Below the pieces are notes generated by a model. That model saw only the letters and a list, made by a program, of their open reading frames with translations. It was not told the origin of the DNA and made no database searches. From Bacillota bacterium (lineage in GTDB: Bacteria; Bacillota; Clostridia; Christensenellales; SZUA-584), in NCBI GenBank assembly GCA_023399095.1, contig JAEWQS010000133.1, positions 1-11,020 on the forward strand: a stretch of DNA of 11,020 nucleotides. The letters are read 5' to 3'. How positions within the stretch are numbered: the stretch's first letter is position 1; each line of letters starts with the position of its first letter. A program made the translations under genes and the position numbers. Below, one piece after another: positions 4,511 to 10,346 of this stretch.

Positions 4511-5137
4511 TCATACTTCTTTTCTGCGGTATATTCCGTGGGAAATCTTGAAAGACACGGCGCTGCAAACAATGATCATAACAGGCGACAATAACAGCGC
4601 CAGCCTGATTGTCTGCTCATCCGGCGCAACAAGAGCGCCCGTATGAGCCAGCATAAAGACCGCCGAAGCAGGTATCCCCGTGACAGCTATAACGATAACG
4701 CGTGAACGCTCGACACCAAGCTTATACACCAGCGGCAACATTATACTGATTAATATAACAGCTGCCACAAAGAGCGAATATGCAAAAATCAGTGTCTGAG
4801 AAAAGTCACTAATATTATTAAGCAGCCCTTTGATCCATCTCACAAACAGCGCGAGAAAACCGCCCGCCACCGCCAGAAAAAACGACAGCGTATATTTGCT
4901 CATCACGACTTCTCTTCTGGAAACCGGAAGCGTGTTGACATAGGTATCCCATTTGCATTGGTTATCACAAGCGATGGATGTGATGGATGTCGCCGAAAGC
5001 ATAAGCATGATCGTGCTCAAAAACAGATCCGTATTCCCCATAATGAATATAATCATTATAAAAAACGTAATAAGTAACAATACCATTTTTCCGTCTTTCC
5101 TTAAGTTATATAGATCCTTTAATATGAGTCCTCTCAT
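4511..5137 (-). CDS. ABC-2 type transporter permease, second tandem copy
   Basis: Integral membrane protein of 208 residues with about six hydrophobic spans (roughly 17-34, 36-54, 82-101, 115-134, 145-165 and 182-199). It belongs to the small ABC-2 permeases that accompany YtrB-like ATPases. MRGLILKDLYNLRK at the start is the typical cytoplasmic opening; the segment WDTYVNTLPVSRREVVMSKY (64-83) is the conserved loop before the third span. It aligns without gaps to the neighbouring permease, with a little under 60 % identity by my count, and shares the identical end SHGIYRRKEV. The pair could form a heterodimeric channel with the ATPase; the substrate is unknown. The start follows GCAGGAG, 12 bases upstream, and lies 44 bases after the first permease. 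Confidence 0.88.
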   Translation of the reverse strand: MRGLILKDLYNLRKDGKMVLLLITFFIMIIFIMGNTDLFLSTIMLMLSATSITSIACDNQCKWDTYVNTLPVSRREVVMSKYTLSFFLAVAGGFLALFVRWIKGLLNNISDFSQTLIFAYSLFVAAVILISIMLPLVYKLGVERSRVIVIAVTGIPASAVFMLAHTGALVAPDEQTIRLALLLSPVMIIVCSAVSFKISHGIYRRKEV

Positions 5138-5181
5138 GTTGATACATCACTCCTGCGAATCTTCACTTTGAATCCGGGTTA

Positions 5182-5808
5182 TCAGACTTCTTTTCTGCGA
5201 TATATTCCGTGGGAAATCACAAATGACACAATGCCGCAGACAATGATCACAACAGGCGACAGTAAAAGCACCTGATGAAAAGTCTGTTCGCTTAATTCGG
5301 GCATAGGTCCCGTCTGCACCAGAACCATAATCGCGGCAGAGGGTATTGCAATAACCGCCAATATAATCACGCGCGAGCGTTCCACTCCGAATTTGTAGAC
5401 AAGCGGCAGCAATATGCTTAAAAGAACCAACGCCACCGCAAACAAAGAATACGATATAAGCAGCATTTCTGAAAAGTTACTGACGTGATTGAAAACACCG
5501 TGCAGCCAACCCATCAGCAGCGACAAAACGCCGCCCATCAGCGCAAGCAGCGCCGACAGCACATATTTGCTCAGCACCACTTCTTTTCTGGATACCGGAA
5601 TAGAAAGAACATATGTGTCCCAGCCCGACTGGCTGTCATAAGCAAACGAGGTCACAGACGTAATGGCAAACAAAAGCACGATCATGCCCCCAAACATACT
5701 CGAATCATCCATCATAAATGTCAGCATGATATACAACGCCGATATCAGAAGCAATGTCTTGCCGTACTTCCTCAGATTATAAAGATCCTTCAATATCAGT
5801 CCTCTCAT
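5182..5808 (-). CDS. ABC-2 type transporter permease, first tandem copy
   Basis: Membrane component of 208 residues with about six hydrophobic spans, a paralogue of the next gene of the operon and equal to it in length. Conserved blocks are MRGLILKDLYNLRK, WDTYVLSIPVSRKEVVLSKY (64-83), PLVYKFGVERSRVI (about 137-150) and ISHGIYRRKEV at the end. Divergence between the copies is concentrated in the hydrophobic segments, while cytoplasmic loops are nearly unchanged, which fits a shared ATPase contact. The ATG overlaps the ATPase stop (ATGA), so the two are translationally coupled; the RBS AAGGAG lies inside the ATPase tail. It belongs to a four-gene unit under YtrA-type control. Confidence 0.9.
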   Translation of the reverse strand: MRGLILKDLYNLRKYGKTLLLISALYIMLTFMMDDSSMFGGMIVLLFAITSVTSFAYDSQSGWDTYVLSIPVSRKEVVLSKYVLSALLALMGGVLSLLMGWLHGVFNHVSNFSEMLLISYSLFAVALVLLSILLPLVYKFGVERSRVIILAVIAIPSAAIMVLVQTGPMPELSEQTFHQVLLLSPVVIIVCGIVSFVISHGIYRRKEV

Positions 5809-6665
5809 GATGCATCACTCCTTACATAAAACAACATGATGTCTTCAATGTGGGCGGGATCAATCGTACATCCCGAATATTTGCGCTTCATCATATCCAA
5901 ATTTTTGACAAGCAGCTCATGACCAAACTGACCCTTACGCTGCCCCTCGATATCAGCGGCATCGATGCGTGAATAGTCACTGTGGCCGCATTTGAGTATC
6001 CCATAGCCGTATTTCAAGTCGTCCGCGGATTCTGAAAAAACAATACGACCGTTTTGTATCAGCGTCACATAATCTGCGATCTTTTCCAGATCGCTGATAA
6101 TATGCGTGGACAAGAATATCGAACGTTCTTCGTCCTGAATGATGTCGAGAAAAATATCTAAGATTTCACTGCGCACAACAGGGTCCAGTCCGCTTGTCGC
6201 TTCATCGAGCAGCAGCACGCGCGGCCTGTGGGCAAGCGCCACCGCCAGCGACAGCTTGGTCTTCATCCCTTTAGACATCTGCTTAATTGTGTTTTTACCC
6301 GGCACAGCAAAACGCTTCAGATATGATTTGAACAGATCGTCATCCCAGCCATCATATATATGCCGCATCACAGAGGAGATATCTCCGGAACGCAGGTTCT
6401 CATGAAAATGGCTTTCGTCCAGCACCACACCGATTTGCTGCTTGATCTGCTGTTCCTGACGGATATTGTCCAGACCCAGCACACTCACCGCGCCGCTGTC
6501 CTTTCTGATCATGTTTAGTATCAGTTTGATCGTTGTCGTTTTGCCCGCGCCGTTTTCACCGATAAACCCCATGATGCTGCCCTTGGGCAGGCTGAAGCTC
6601 ACATCCTTGAGCGCAAAGCCGCCGTAATCCTTACATAGCTTTTCAACTTGCAGAACATTTTCCAA
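5805..6665 (-). CDS. ABC transporter ATP-binding protein, YtrB-like
   Basis: Cytoplasmic ATPase of 286 residues that powers the two downstream permeases. Motifs are Walker A GENGAGKT (36-43), signature SKGMKTKLSLA (131-141, SKGMK in place of LSGGQ as is usual for this subfamily), Walker B VLLLDE followed by ATSGLD (150-161), and the H-loop H188 in STH. The last 80 residues form a substrate- or permease-specific tail. The start is TTG at 6665: an in-frame TGA lies two codons upstream, and a perfect AGGAGG stands eight bases before the TTG. It starts three bases after the GntR stop and overlaps the permease by four bases. Relatives in Bacillus (ytr, bcr) respond to cell-envelope antibiotics; a similar role is inference. 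Confidence 0.93.
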   Translation of the reverse strand: MENVLQVEKLCKDYGGFALKDVSFSLPKGSIMGFIGENGAGKTTTIKLILNMIRKDSGAVSVLGLDNIRQEQQIKQQIGVVLDESHFHENLRSGDISSVMRHIYDGWDDDLFKSYLKRFAVPGKNTIKQMSKGMKTKLSLAVALAHRPRVLLLDEATSGLDPVVRSEILDIFLDIIQDEERSIFLSTHIISDLEKIADYVTLIQNGRIVFSESADDLKYGYGILKCGHSDYSRIDAADIEGQRKGQFGHELLVKNLDMMKRKYSGCTIDPAHIEDIMLFYVRSDAS

Positions 6666-6668
6666 TGC

Positions 6669-7043
6669 TCATTCCTCCTTAAACAAAAGTGTCAATATGT
6701 CCGACAGCTCCGAAAGCGTGATGCCGCTGCTTTTGGCGATTTCCACCGCCTTTTGCAGATAACCCTCCGCCATACGAAGCTGCTCTTCCCTTATGAATTC
6801 AATATTTCTGCCCGCCACGAAGCTGCCCTTACCCATCACGGTCTCAATAAACCCATCGCGCTCCAAGTCCTCGTAGGCACGTTTGGTGGTAATGACGCTG
6901 ATCCGCAGTTCCTTTGCGAGCAGCCGCATGGACGGCAGCGCATCCCCTTCGCTTAGCGTTCCATTCAAGATCAGATTCTTGATCTGCGATGTGATCTGTT
7001 CATAAATCGGCTTCGAGCTCGCGTTGCTGATAATGATGTCCAA
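6669..7043 (-). CDS. YtrA-subfamily GntR transcriptional repressor
   Basis: Regulator of 124 residues. The winged helix-turn-helix (residues 11-75) carries the GntR pattern PIYEQITSQIKNLI, LPSMRLLAKELRISVITTKRAYEDLERDGFIE and GKGSFV. The short all-helical C-terminus (about 80-124) is a dimerisation tail without a ligand-binding domain, as in the YtrA subfamily. I choose the TTG at 7043: the product then starts MDIIISNASSKPIYEQI, as is typical of the family, and AAAAGGGG (7051-7058) stands seven bases away. The ATG codons at 7049 (too close to that site) and 7067 (no RBS, inside the operator) are unlikely. It precedes its own transporter genes and should repress the whole unit through the operator at 7066-7094. 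Confidence 0.92.
   Translation of the reverse strand: MDIIISNASSKPIYEQITSQIKNLILNGTLSEGDALPSMRLLAKELRISVITTKRAYEDLERDGFIETVMGKGSFVAGRNIEFIREEQLRMAEGYLQKAVEIAKSSGITLSELSDILTLLFKEE
6674..6679 (-). promoter_or_regulatory. RBS that fixes the ATPase TTG start
   Basis: AGGAGG is formed by the last codons of the GntR gene (AAG GAG GAA TGA) and lies eight bases before the TTG at 6665. An out-of-frame ATG at 6672 is too close to be used. Confidence 0.75.
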
Positions 7044-7050
7044 AAACATT

Positions 7051-7058
7051 CCCCTTTT
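7051..7058 (-). promoter_or_regulatory. RBS that fixes the GntR TTG start
   Basis: AAAAGGGG lies seven bases before the TTG at 7043 and only one base before the ATG at 7049, so initiation at TTG is favoured. Confidence 0.7.
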
Positions 7059-7065
7059 CCACAGC

Positions 7066-7094
7066 ATACTGTATATATACGTTATATACAGTAT
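7066..7094. promoter_or_regulatory. YtrA-type operator, perfect 12-bp inverted repeat
   Basis: ATACTGTATATA (7066-7077), five bases (TACGT), then TATATACAGTAT (7083-7094), an exact inverted repeat. It overlaps the -10 and the transcription start, the place for an autorepressor. YtrA-family operators are palindromes built on GTATA/TATAC-like half sites, which fits. Confidence 0.88.
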
Positions 7095-7118
7095 AGCGCC
7101 CTTTTATGCATCTGTCAA
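7090..7118 (-). promoter_or_regulatory. Sigma-A promoter of the gntR-ABC operon
   Basis: On the minus strand there is TTGACA (7113-7118), a 17-base spacer and TATACT (7090-7095). The -10 lies inside the first arm of the operator, so repressor binding would block RNA polymerase. Confidence 0.88.
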
Positions 7119-7181
7119 ATTAAATATTAATATTTTCGGGGTTTACTGAAAAGCAAGGCATGCGGGCTTTACATGAACCAA

Positions 7182-7271
7182 CCCCTACGAATGCCTTTGC
7201 ATTTGCGCTATGCTGTAGGGGCCCGCCCGTTGCATCATGTTTCACGGGCTGGCACGGAGACCAGCCCCTAC
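7182..7271. repeat. Dispersed GTAGGGGC-type palindromic intergenic repeat
   Basis: CCCCTAC (7182-7188), GTAGGGG (7215-7221) and GCCCCTAC (7264-7271) form two abutting inverted repeats. The second encloses nested stems: GCCCG/CGGGC and CTGG/CCAG. No gene is present between 7119 and 7337. Palindromes with CCCCTAC ends recur in intergenic DNA of many Clostridia, from general knowledge; other copies cannot be seen in this window. Its G+C-rich make-up contrasts with the AT-rich flanks. Confidence 0.6.
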
Positions 7272-7337
7272 GTTCTGTGTCACGTTTGTTTGTTTTTCGC
7301 ATATAAAGTGACGGGTTTCATGTGGTTTTTCCTACAA

Positions 7338-7363
7338 CAAAAAAACCGCCGGAATCCAGCGGT
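7338..7363 (-). terminator. Rho-independent terminator after the flavodiiron operon
   Basis: On the minus strand, ACCGCTGG pairs with CCGGCGGT (7356-7363 with 7345-7352, one G-U) around a three-base loop, followed by six or more T residues (7339-7344). It lies 14 bases after the FprA stop. Confidence 0.9.
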
Positions 7364-7377
7364 TCGCATTTGAATGA

Positions 7378-8583
7378 TTATTTTTTTCGATCGGCCAAAG
7401 CGCTGCAGATGGCTTCTCCCAGCCTCACCGCTTCGGCGAGCTCCTTTTCATCTGGCCGCAGCTTCGCGCTGCATGTGCCCACCACGTCGGCACCGAGCGC
7501 GCGCAGCCTCTCACTTAAAAACTTGATAGACTCGCCGCTCCACCCAAAAGAGCCAAACGCCGCCGCTACCTTGCCTTTCACAATCAGCATCGACACGGAG
7601 GTCAGCACATCCCAGACGGGCTTTAACGCATCGCGGTTGACCGTGGGCGAACCGATAACAAAAGCGTCTGCGGCATGGATCTTTGCGGCACATGCCGCTG
7701 TATCCGCTTCAGATACATCCTCCATTTCCACATCATAGCCGCCCTCACATATCACATTGGCAATACGCTCCGCGAGCTGATGCGTGAAGCCGTAGCAGGA
7801 CACATAACCGATATAAACTTTTTTGGGATCGTTGACTTTTAGATAATCTGATGCCCATTGCTCATAGCGGTCCACAGCTGCCCAAGGGTCTTTGCGAAGC
7901 ACCGGCCCGTGCGACGGCCCGATCACATCGATATGCAGCGCACGCGTTTTTTTCACCGCGTCCAGCACATGCGATTTGAACGGCCCCATGATCACGTCGA
8001 AATAATACTTTTGTGATGCCGCCATCTGCTCGGACAGCGGCGTCAAGTCGTCGAATACATTCTCCGCCGAAAAATGGAACCCGAACACGTCGCCCGAAAG
8101 CAGAACGGCGTCTTCAGTGATATACGTAAACATCGAATCCGGCCAGTGCAGAAACGGTACGGAAATGAACTTGAGCGTTTTGCCGCCCAATTCGATCGTA
8201 TCCCCGTCCTCCACAATCTTGCACTCAAACTTTTCGTTGAGAATGTTGCGCAAAAAAACACTGGCGGGTTTAGAGCATACCACCACCGCATTAGGGGCGT
8301 TTTTGAGCAGTTTTAAGAGCCCGCCGGAATGGTCGGGCTCGGTGTGGTTGCAGATGATATAATCGATAGACGATACATCACACGCACCTGATATCTTTTC
8401 GATATGCTCGTCTGAAAAACCGTCTTTTACCGTATCGACAACGGCAATTTTTTCATTCCCTTTAACAAGGTAACTGTTATAAGATGTGCCCCACTGCGTG
8501 CGCATAATCACATCAAACACGCGTAAGAGAGGATTCTGGACACCCACCCAGTACACACCCTTGGTTATCTCTACAGGCAGCAT
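7378..8583 (-). CDS. fprA: FprA-type flavodiiron protein (class A)
   Basis: Soluble 401-residue enzyme that reduces O2 to water and/or NO to N2O in anaerobes. Residues 1-250 form the metallo-beta-lactamase-like diiron domain with ligands H80, E82, D84 (with H85 in HTEPDH), H146, D165 (SGDVFG) and H225 (GPSHGP), the complete set. Residues 254-400 are a flavodoxin domain binding FMN; VSCYGFTHQLAE (261-272) is the phosphate loop and GSPT (311-314) and GSFGWSG (344-350) surround the flavin. No NADH-oxidase or rubredoxin domain is fused, so electrons must come from a partner; rubredoxin is encoded 15 bases upstream. The start ATG has AGGGAG (8590-8595) six bases before it. It is the last gene of the operon. 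Confidence 0.96.
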   Translation of the reverse strand: MLPVEITKGVYWVGVQNPLLRVFDVIMRTQWGTSYNSYLVKGNEKIAVVDTVKDGFSDEHIEKISGACDVSSIDYIICNHTEPDHSGGLLKLLKNAPNAVVVCSKPASVFLRNILNEKFECKIVEDGDTIELGGKTLKFISVPFLHWPDSMFTYITEDAVLLSGDVFGFHFSAENVFDDLTPLSEQMAASQKYYFDVIMGPFKSHVLDAVKKTRALHIDVIGPSHGPVLRKDPWAAVDRYEQWASDYLKVNDPKKVYIGYVSCYGFTHQLAERIANVICEGGYDVEMEDVSEADTAACAAKIHAADAFVIGSPTVNRDALKPVWDVLTSVSMLIVKGKVAAAFGSFGWSGESIKFLSERLRALGADVVGTCSAKLRPDEKELAEAVRLGEAICSALADRKK

Positions 8584-8598
8584 ACCATTCTCCCTGTG

Positions 8599-8757
8599 TT
8601 AAGCTTCTTCAAACATATCCTTGGACGCGCCGCAAAGCGGGCAAACCCATTCGCCGGGAACATCTTCCCAGGCTGTGCCGGGAGCAACCCCGTTATCCGG
8701 ATCACCGACTTCGGGATCATAAACATAACCGCAGACTGTGCATTCATACTTTTTCAT
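8599..8757 (-). CDS. Rubredoxin
   Basis: Complete 52-residue rubredoxin, a one-iron electron carrier with Fe held by four cysteines. C6 and C9 lie in CTVCGYVYDPEVGDP, and C39 and C42 in EWVCPLCGASKDMF; the aromatic core residues Y4, Y11, Y13 and W37 are conserved. ATG 8757 has GAGGT (8766-8770) eight bases upstream. An in-frame ATG two codons earlier (8763) is too close to that RBS. Its place between the DUF1858 gene and fprA, with 15 or 16-base gaps, strongly suggests that it passes electrons to the flavodiiron protein for O2 or NO reduction. The reductase that would reload it is not in this window. Confidence 0.97.
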   Translation of the reverse strand: MKKYECTVCGYVYDPEVGDPDNGVAPGTAWEDVPGEWVCPLCGASKDMFEEA

Positions 8758-8773
8758 ACGCATCTACCTCACT

Positions 8774-8977
8774 TTATTTATTTTGAAAATAAGCATTCAG
8801 GTTTGATACCAACTCATCAGCATCGATACCGTGAACGGCACCGGCTTCTTCAAGGCTTTCTCCCGCAGATGCCGGACAACCGATGCAATGCATGCCGGCT
8901 TCCATCAGCACCTTGGCGCATCCGGGATCAATCGAGAGCAGCTGCCCAATGGTCATATCTTTTGTAATCTGTATCAT
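8774..8977 (-). CDS. DUF1858 redox-disulfide domain protein
   Basis: Protein of 67 residues consisting of one DUF1858 domain (known as the hybrid-cluster-protein-associated disulfide domain). Typical features are the opening ITKDMTIGQLLSIDPGCAKVLMEAGMHCIGCPAS, with the CxxC pair C31/C34 at a helix start and an additional C20, followed by SLEEAGAVHGID and a C-terminal helix. It is thought to be a small thiol-redox or cluster-handling protein in anaerobes, often near hybrid-cluster or flavodiiron genes; its biochemical role is not settled. ATG 8977 follows GAGGT (8985-8989). It lies in the middle of the O2/NO-defence operon, 16 bases before rubredoxin. Confidence 0.9.
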   Translation of the reverse strand: MIQITKDMTIGQLLSIDPGCAKVLMEAGMHCIGCPASAGESLEEAGAVHGIDADELVSNLNAYFQNK

Positions 8978-9002
8978 ATTTTTTACCTCATTTTATAATA
9001 AA

Positions 9003-9377
9003 TTAAGTGTTTCTGATCATCTTTTGCCCGCATTTGGAACACTTAATAGATACCTTGCCTTTTCCTCTTGGCACCCTTAATTTCTGCGAGCACTTGGGGC
9101 ATTTAAAAATCTTGTACAGCTTTCGCTGCTGGCCCCTTGCTTTACTCCTATAATACCACGATTTAATTTTATTAACCAGATTCATGAAGAATAAATTCTC
9201 TTTTTGCCGCTGAGCAATGTTGCGTGAAAACATACGCATTATCGCAAGCCCTGTGATTATAAGCGTAATGATAAACATATATGGCCAGGGCACAAAGCTT
9301 AACAGAAGCGATAGAATGATAATCGCAAAAGACAGCTGATCAGGACCGTTGCGGCCGATAAACATTCTGTTAAACAT
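9003..9377 (-). CDS. Membrane protein with a C-terminal zinc ribbon
   Basis: Protein of 124 residues. Two hydrophobic spans (about 15-31 and 33-48) form a membrane hairpin near the N-terminus. A basic linker (50-92, rich in Lys, Arg and Gln) leads to a zinc ribbon, CPKC (93-96), 16 residues, CSKC (113-116), followed by GQKM. The positive-inside rule places the ribbon in the cytoplasm. I know no function for this arrangement; it occurs as a small uncharacterised membrane protein in Clostridia. The RBS AAGGTGG is about 12 bases upstream, so the start could be slightly different. It stands 30 bases after the PHP gene and 25 before the DUF1858 gene, as part of one transcription unit. Confidence 0.78.
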   Translation of the reverse strand: MFNRMFIGRNGPDQLSFAIIILSLLLSFVPWPYMFIITLIITGLAIMRMFSRNIAQRQKENLFFMNLVNKIKSWYYRSKARGQQRKLYKIFKCPKCSQKLRVPRGKGKVSIKCSKCGQKMIRNT

Positions 9378-9407
9378 AACGTAAAAACACCACCTTAATT
9401 TGTCTCG

Positions 9408-10097
9408 TCAGGTGCCGAAAGTGACAATCAGTTCCGGCGTTCTGACCTCCTCGTAATAGCTTATAAATGAGCGCACATCGTCGATACCGCTCGGCAGCAT
9501 GATGCCGCTTCGCCCGATATCCTCGCTCATGTGTACATCTCCCCCCGCAATCACCATCACGTCGTGCTCATAAGCGAACTGCAGCGACAGTTTGTTGCGG
9601 CTTTTGTTCCTGATCTGTGCGTTGACGATTTCTATGCCGTCATAGAACTCAGGATTCTCAGGCGATAACCCAAAGCGGAAAGGATGAGCCTGAAACACGA
9701 GAAACCCGTTTTCGTGCATCAGTTGGCAGATATTCTCGATGGGCTGCTTGTAGAACGGGCCCGCGTCCATCAAAAACGATTCATCAGGCCCGTACACCAA
9801 AAACTCATACGGCGAGCCTTCCGGCTGCACCTCCAGCCCCAAGAAAACCTTGAGCCCCACCTGGCTGCCGCGCCGCTTCGCCGCGCGATAACCCGTTAAG
9901 TACCGGCCCACCTTTTCACGCCACGATAGATTCTCCATACCCGGCTTCTCAAAGAAGCGAGAATAGAAGTGATCCGTGATAAACGTACCTGCGTATCCGG
10001 CGGCCTTTATACCGTCCACCACCTCCGCCGCCGTGAGTATACCGCATGGGCTTGTCTCGGCTGTATGGCAGTGGGTTTCATACTGGAAAAGCTTCAT
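9408..10097 (-). CDS. PHP-domain metal-dependent phosphoesterase
   Basis: Cytoplasmic protein of 229 residues with the metal-binding motifs of the PHP family: H9 and H11 (ETHCHTAETSPCG), D42-H43 (ITDHF), E89 (GLEV), H138 (QAHPFR), D187 and H189 (GGDVHM). This is the usual set for a two- or three-metal centre, so it is probably an active phosphoesterase; candidate substrates include phosphorylated sugars, nucleotides and histidinol phosphate. The short form, without the insert of RNase AM-like (YciV) proteins, does not identify the substrate. ATG 10097 has GAGGT five bases upstream. It is the first gene of the operon that ends with fprA; a link to oxygen defence is not obvious and may be only positional. 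Confidence 0.87.
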   Translation of the reverse strand: MKLFQYETHCHTAETSPCGILTAAEVVDGIKAAGYAGTFITDHFYSRFFEKPGMENLSWREKVGRYLTGYRAAKRRGSQVGLKVFLGLEVQPEGSPYEFLVYGPDESFLMDAGPFYKQPIENICQLMHENGFLVFQAHPFRFGLSPENPEFYDGIEIVNAQIRNKSRNKLSLQFAYEHDVMVIAGGDVHMSEDIGRSGIMLPSGIDDVRSFISYYEEVRTPELIVTFGT

Positions 10098-10180
10098 TTC
10101 TTACCTCATCATATCATACTAAAAGAATGCGTCTAAAATATAAACAAAACGGCGTTTTCACATATTGTTTACATCTCATA

Positions 10181-10210
10181 ATGATAGCAAGCTTGTCTCA
10201 CCTCCGTCAA
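10181..10210 (-). promoter_or_regulatory. Likely promoter of the PHP-fprA operon
   Basis: Minus strand TTGACG (10205-10210), an 18-base spacer and TATCAT (10181-10186). This leaves a leader of about 75 bases containing the short dyad AAAAC-ggc-GTTTT (10146-10158), a possible operator. There is no gene between 10098 and 10346. Confidence 0.42.
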
Positions 10211-10295
10211 CCAAGTCATGAGAAATGTTCATCAAATCTGAATCATTTGGAACGCCTCATGCAAACACAGGCATAATGTGGCTTTAGCAAAAGCT

Positions 10296-10328
10296 AAGCC
10301 GCATCCAGCGTTTGTCCGAATGCGGCTT
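10296..10328 (-). terminator. Terminator of the ABC exporter gene, possibly bidirectional
   Basis: A nine-bp stem AAGCCGCAT/ATGCGGCTT (10296-10304 with 10320-10328) has a 15-base loop. On the minus strand it is followed by AGCTTTTGC; on the plus strand by TT and then AAAG. The T tracts are short, so efficiency is uncertain. Confidence 0.6.
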
Positions 10329-10346
10329 TTAAAGTTTCGTACTGTC

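Noticed and set aside
7120..7302. Coding potential in the gap between the regulator promoter and the FprA terminator.
   Set aside because: The frames there arise from the GC-rich palindromic repeat and have no RBS or recognisable product.
8596..8967. Plus-strand long frame opposite rubredoxin and DUF1858.
   Set aside because: It is antisense to two well-recognised genes with their own RBS sites.
10098..10296. Small genes in the gap before the PHP operon.
   Set aside because: Short frames on both strands lack a good RBS and start context. The region is better explained by promoter and leader sequence.
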